NCBI GenBank assembly: GCA_016201575.1
Contig: JACQCN010000159.1
Coordinates: 1 to 8,611, forward strand
Source of the DNA: Candidatus Rokuibacteriota bacterium
Lineage (GTDB): Bacteria > Methylomirabilota > Methylomirabilia > Rokubacteriales > CSP1-6
Direction: 5' to 3'
Length of the DNA: 8,611 bases
Shown: piece by piece, positions 6,552-8,611 of the stretch
Position numbering within the stretch: the first letter of the stretch is position 1
How the letters are laid out: every line of letters begins with the position of its first letter
Program-made: the position numbers and the translations under genes
Notes under the pieces: generated by a model
Database searches by the model: none
What the model was told of the DNA's origin: nothing
The model's input: the letters and a program-made list of their open reading frames with translations, nothing else

Positions 6552-7391
6552 TCAGTGCAGGTACACGAGGACGTAGAGGATCGGCCACAGCGCCACCACG
6601 TAGTGCCAGTACATCGCGCAGACCGTGACCGGCGTCGCCCGCCGCGCCCCGAGGCGCCCCCGCCACACGCCGAGCGCCACCACCACGAGCCACGTGAGCG
6701 CGCCGAGCACGTGGGCCCCGTGCAGGCCGATCAGCGTGTAGAACGTGCCGCCGTAGACGCCGGAGGACACGCGCAGCCCGAACCCGATCAGGCGCACCCA
6801 CTCGAGGCCCTGGACGGCGAGGAAGACCACGCCCAGCAGCGCCGTGAGCCAGAGCCCGCGCTGCAGCCGCGCGCGGTCGCCCCGCCGGAGCCCTCGCACC
6901 GCCGCCCGCATGCTGAGGCTCGAGGCGAGGAGGCAGAGCGTGTTGAGGCCGGTGACGAACACCGGGAGGCGCGGCTGCGTCGGGGGCGGCCACACCGGCG
7001 CGCCGACGCGCAGCACGAAGAAGCCGGCCACGAAGGCGGCGAAGAGCATCGTCTCGGCCCCGAGGAAGACCAGCAGCCCGAGCCGCGCGTTGTCGATCGG
7101 CCGGCCGTCCTCGCCCTCCGACCGGCCATGCCCGTCGGCGTCGAACGGCGGCGGGATGGGCGGCGGCAGCCGCTGGACCGGGCGATCGAGAACCGCGGAG
7201 GGGGGCGCTGCCCCCGTTCCGAACCTCCCCCCGGAAGGACTGCGCCGGCCAAGCCGGCGCTCGAAGACCTCGGAGGGGGGCGCTGCCCCCCTTCCGAACC
7301 TCCCCCCGGAAGCATTGCGCCGGCCAAGCCGGCGCACGATCGGGCGCGGGATCGGATCAGACGCGTCTCGCAGTTGACCCAAGCCGTTCAT
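6552..7391 (-). CDS. Second subunit III-like oxidase protein with repeat-bearing N-terminal extension
   Basis: Residues about 99-279 form a heme-copper oxidase subunit III domain: LGLLVFLGAETMLFAAF (105-121), LAVQGLEWVRLIGFGL (192-207), GLHGAHVLGALTW (222-234) and MYWHYVVALWPILYVLVYLH at the end. The usual Asp after YWH-F/Y-V is Val here. The domain is preceded by about 98 residues unlike the family, poor in hydrophobics and rich in Pro, Gly and Arg. They include two 25-residue repeats (20-44 and 45-69, sharing GGRFG and GAAPPS) encoded by the 75-base DNA repeats. No ATG, GTG or TTG occurs in frame between the repeats and the first helix, so a full-length membrane domain requires translation through the repeats, from 7391 or a nearby codon. 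The ATG lies 4 bases after the stop of the 39-residue gene, without a strong ribosome site. It may be a paralogous subunit III for the same oxidase. Confidence 0.85.
   Translation of the reverse strand: MNGLGQLRDASDPIPRPIVRRLGRRNASGGRFGRGAAPPSEVFERRLGRRSPSGGRFGTGAAPPSAVLDRPVQRLPPPIPPPFDADGHGRSEGEDGRPIDNARLGLLVFLGAETMLFAAFVAGFFVLRVGAPVWPPPTQPRLPVFVTGLNTLCLLASSLSMRAAVRGLRRGDRARLQRGLWLTALLGVVFLAVQGLEWVRLIGFGLRVSSGVYGGTFYTLIGLHGAHVLGALTWLVVVALGVWRGRLGARRATPVTVCAMYWHYVVALWPILYVLVYLH
7186..7335. repeat. Two tandem 75-bp palindrome-rich repeats, in frame in a coding region
   Basis: Unit 1 is 7186-7260 and unit 2 is 7261-7335. They are head to tail and differ at 6 of 75 positions. Each unit contains two perfect small hairpins: GGGGGC/GCCCCC with the loop GCT (7201-7215 in unit 1), and GCGCCGGC/GCCGGCGC with the loop CAA (7242-7260 and 7317-7335). 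The unit length is 25 codons, so insertion or amplification keeps the reading frame. This resembles Rickettsia palindromic elements in kind (palindromic repeats tolerated inside genes), but I do not recognise this sequence as that family. Confidence 0.9.
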
Positions 7392-7395
7392 GAGG

Positions 7396-7515
7396 TCACC
7401 AGCGAATGCCGACCAGGAGCGCGCCGACCGCGAGCGCGGCCATGATCAGCAGCAGGACGCGCAGAATCCGCCGGTTGCGGTCGCGCAGCGCGTGGTCGTC
7501 GCGGGTCGCGATCAT
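7396..7515 (-). CDS. 39-residue single-helix membrane protein in the oxidase operon
   Basis: The small protein starts MIATRDDHALRDRNRRI, a charged, Arg-rich cytoplasmic head, followed by one hydrophobic helix (about residues 19-36) and the end GIRW. Its ATG overlaps the ctaB stop codon as ATGA, and its own stop lies 4 bases before the next start, so it is placed as a translationally coupled gene. The arrangement recalls the very small oxidase assembly proteins annotated beside oxidase genes in some proteobacteria, and the N-terminal anchor of CtaG/Cox11, but the Cox11 copper-binding domain is absent. It may be a one-helix accessory subunit or assembly factor. The gene is likely real because of its position; its function is unknown. 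Confidence 0.65.
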   Translation of the reverse strand: MIATRDDHALRDRNRRILRVLLLIMAALAVGALLVGIRW

Positions 7516-8369
7516 GTCTTGTCGAGGGCCAGCAGGACCAGGAGGGCCGGCAGGTACAGCAGCGACGCGAAGAGGACGCGGCGCGCCGCCGCCGTCGAGG
7601 GCGCCACGGCCTGCGCCATCCCGAAGGCCAGGAACACGAGGCCGAGCAGGAGCGCGCCGGTGAAGTAGGCGACACCGGCCAGGCCGGAGACAGTCGGCAG
7701 GAGCCCGGCCGCGAGCAGGGCCAGGCAGCCGATCACGATCTGCCGCTCCGTCGAGTCGCCGTCGGGGTCCACCACCGGCAGCACGCGCACGCCCGCCCGC
7801 GCGTAGTCGTCGCGGTAGAGGCGGGCGATGGCCAGCGTGTGCGGGAGCTGCCAGAGGAAGAGGATGCTGAACAGGATCCACGCCCCCGCTCCGAACTCGC
7901 CGCGAGCCGCCACCCAGCCCGTCACCGGCGGGAGCGCGCCCGGCACGGCTCCCACGATCATGCAGAACGGGGTGCGGAGCTTGAGAGGCGTGTAGGCGAA
8001 CAGGTAGAGGACGGTCGTCGCCAGCGTCACCAGCCCGACGAGCGGCCCCACGGCGATCACCGAGTAGGCCAGCCCGGCCACGGTGACGAGGGTGCCGAAG
8101 GCCAGCGCCTCCAGCGGCTGGATCCGGCCGTCGGGAAGCGGGCGCATCCGCGTCCGGCGCATCCCGGCGGCGGCGAGCGCGGTGCCGACCAGCGCGTGCA
8201 CGAGCCGCCCGAAGTCGAGCGGGCCGGGCGAGCCCACGTAGAAGCCCACGAGCGTGGTGACGAGGACCATCAGCACCACGCGCGGCTTGGTCAGCGCGAA
8301 GAGGTCGGTGGCCACCCGCCGGCGCTCGCGCGGGAACGCCTCGGCGAAGACCTCGGTCGGCGGCGTCAT
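7512..8369 (-). CDS. ctaB: Protoheme IX farnesyltransferase (heme O synthase), first Asp-rich motif missing
   Basis: This is a 285-residue polytopic membrane protein of the UbiA prenyltransferase family. It would transfer a farnesyl group from farnesyl diphosphate to heme B, giving heme O for heme A synthesis. Typical features are LTKPRVVLMVLVTTLVGFYV (26-45), RPLPDGRIQP (76-85), AYTPLKLRT (125-133), GAVPGALPPVTGW (140-152), FLWQLPHTLAIA (171-182) and the second Asp-rich stretch RDDYARAGVRVLPVV (186-200). The first motif is absent: relatives have roughly CVFNNYIDRDIDRKM-ERT or ALNQYLERDxDALMRRT, whereas here TALAAAG (63-69) runs straight into MRRTRMRPLP (70-79). About 14 residues holding the Asn and Asp that bind Mg-diphosphate are lost in frame. 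The protein is therefore either inactive, unusual or misassembled. The gene overlaps both neighbours by ATGA, so it is tightly coupled to ctaA and the 39-residue gene. Confidence 0.9.
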   Translation of the reverse strand: MTPPTEVFAEAFPRERRRVATDLFALTKPRVVLMVLVTTLVGFYVGSPGPLDFGRLVHALVGTALAAAGMRRTRMRPLPDGRIQPLEALAFGTLVTVAGLAYSVIAVGPLVGLVTLATTVLYLFAYTPLKLRTPFCMIVGAVPGALPPVTGWVAARGEFGAGAWILFSILFLWQLPHTLAIARLYRDDYARAGVRVLPVVDPDGDSTERQIVIGCLALLAAGLLPTVSGLAGVAYFTGALLLGLVFLAFGMAQAVAPSTAAARRVLFASLLYLPALLVLLALDKT

Positions 8370-8611
8370 CGGACCGTTTCCATCGTGAGGGGGCGGAAGC
8401 TCCCGTCGATCGCCTGCGCGCCCTCGGGAGCCGGGGCCCGGCGGGCCCGGAGCAGCGAGAGCGCCAGCGTGAGCGCGGCGCCGAGGATCATCGCGGCGAC
8501 CAGCCGGTGCGCCACCGGGAGCGCGAGGACCATCGCCTGGCCCCCGGGGAGCCCGATCGGGGAGAACCGCGCGAGGTAGGCGCCGACCCCGAGGACGAGC
8601 TGGAGCAGCAG
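8366..8611 (-). CDS. ctaA: Heme A synthase (CtaA/Cox15-like), C-terminal fragment
   Basis: The open frame enters from the window edge and gives the last 81 residues. It starts LLLQLVLGVGAYLARFSPIG, with a second helix around PVAHRLVAAMILGAALTLAL and an Arg-rich cytoplasmic tail ending LTMETVR. The QLVLGV run, a short loop with a Leu-Pro, and then an AHRL-type helix with a His fit the final two helices of heme A synthase, where a conserved His is a heme ligand. Its TGA overlaps the ctaB ATG (ATGA). Heme A synthase oxidises the methyl group of heme O made by CtaB, so the pairing fits. The assignment rests on a short hydrophobic fragment plus context, and the 5' part is outside the window. Confidence 0.65.
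   Translation of the reverse strand: MLLQLVLGVGAYLARFSPIGLPGGQAMVLALPVAHRLVAAMILGAALTLALSLLRARRAPAPEGAQAIDGSFRPLTMETVR

Noticed and set aside
1..8611. CRISPR array, integrase, transposase or tRNA
   Set aside because: No regularly spaced short repeats, no recombinase motifs in the translated frames and no tRNA cloverleaf noticed by eye; a tool search was not possible.

Overview
The window is very GC-rich, and every convincing gene lies on the minus strand, so transcription runs from high to low coordinates. Three things point to an uncultured, aerobic, GC-rich bacterium of the Rokubacteria / NC10 (Methylomirabilota) or deltaproteobacterial kind: a caa3-type oxidase operon with DUF420 and DUF983 genes, a universal-stress protein fused to protochlorophyllide-reductase-like (PCP_red) modules, and GC-rich palindromic repeats. 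That placement is an impression from gene content, not a computed one.

Region 8611 to 4742 is a tightly packed heme A and cytochrome oxidase operon. In transcription order it holds the 3' end of a heme A synthase-like gene (ctaA), heme O synthase (ctaB), a 39-residue one-helix membrane protein, a first subunit III-like gene, a canonical subunit III, subunit IV, a DUF420 membrane protein and a shortened DUF983 protein. Successive genes overlap by ATGA or are 4 to 65 bases apart. Subunits I and II are not in the window and presumably lie beyond 8611 or elsewhere. A strong GC hairpin at 4666-4699 probably ends this unit.

Region 4581 to 487 is a second probable operon of three genes. They encode an exported cupredoxin-like protein with a carboxypeptidase-regulatory-like tail, a 635-residue protein with two USP domains, three PCP_red-like modules and a rubredoxin-like zinc/iron ribbon, and a radical SAM/SPASM protein of the heme-biosynthesis (AhbC/AhbD/NirJ) type that also ends in a PCP_red module. 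The shared module suggests that the last two act together, possibly in tetrapyrrole, redox or energy-state sensing or modification. This three-gene set is the best candidate here for an undescribed system.

Region 486 to 1 has no credible gene. It holds a large imperfect palindrome of about 205 bases (24-228).

Several sequence oddities stand out. CtaB lacks the first Asp-rich catalytic motif through an in-frame gap of about 14 residues. The DUF983 gene lacks much of its membrane core and carries a 20-base tandem duplication at that point. The first subunit III gene carries two 75-base palindrome-rich tandem repeats in frame near its N terminus. Each could be real biology or an assembly artefact, and reads across these sites would decide.
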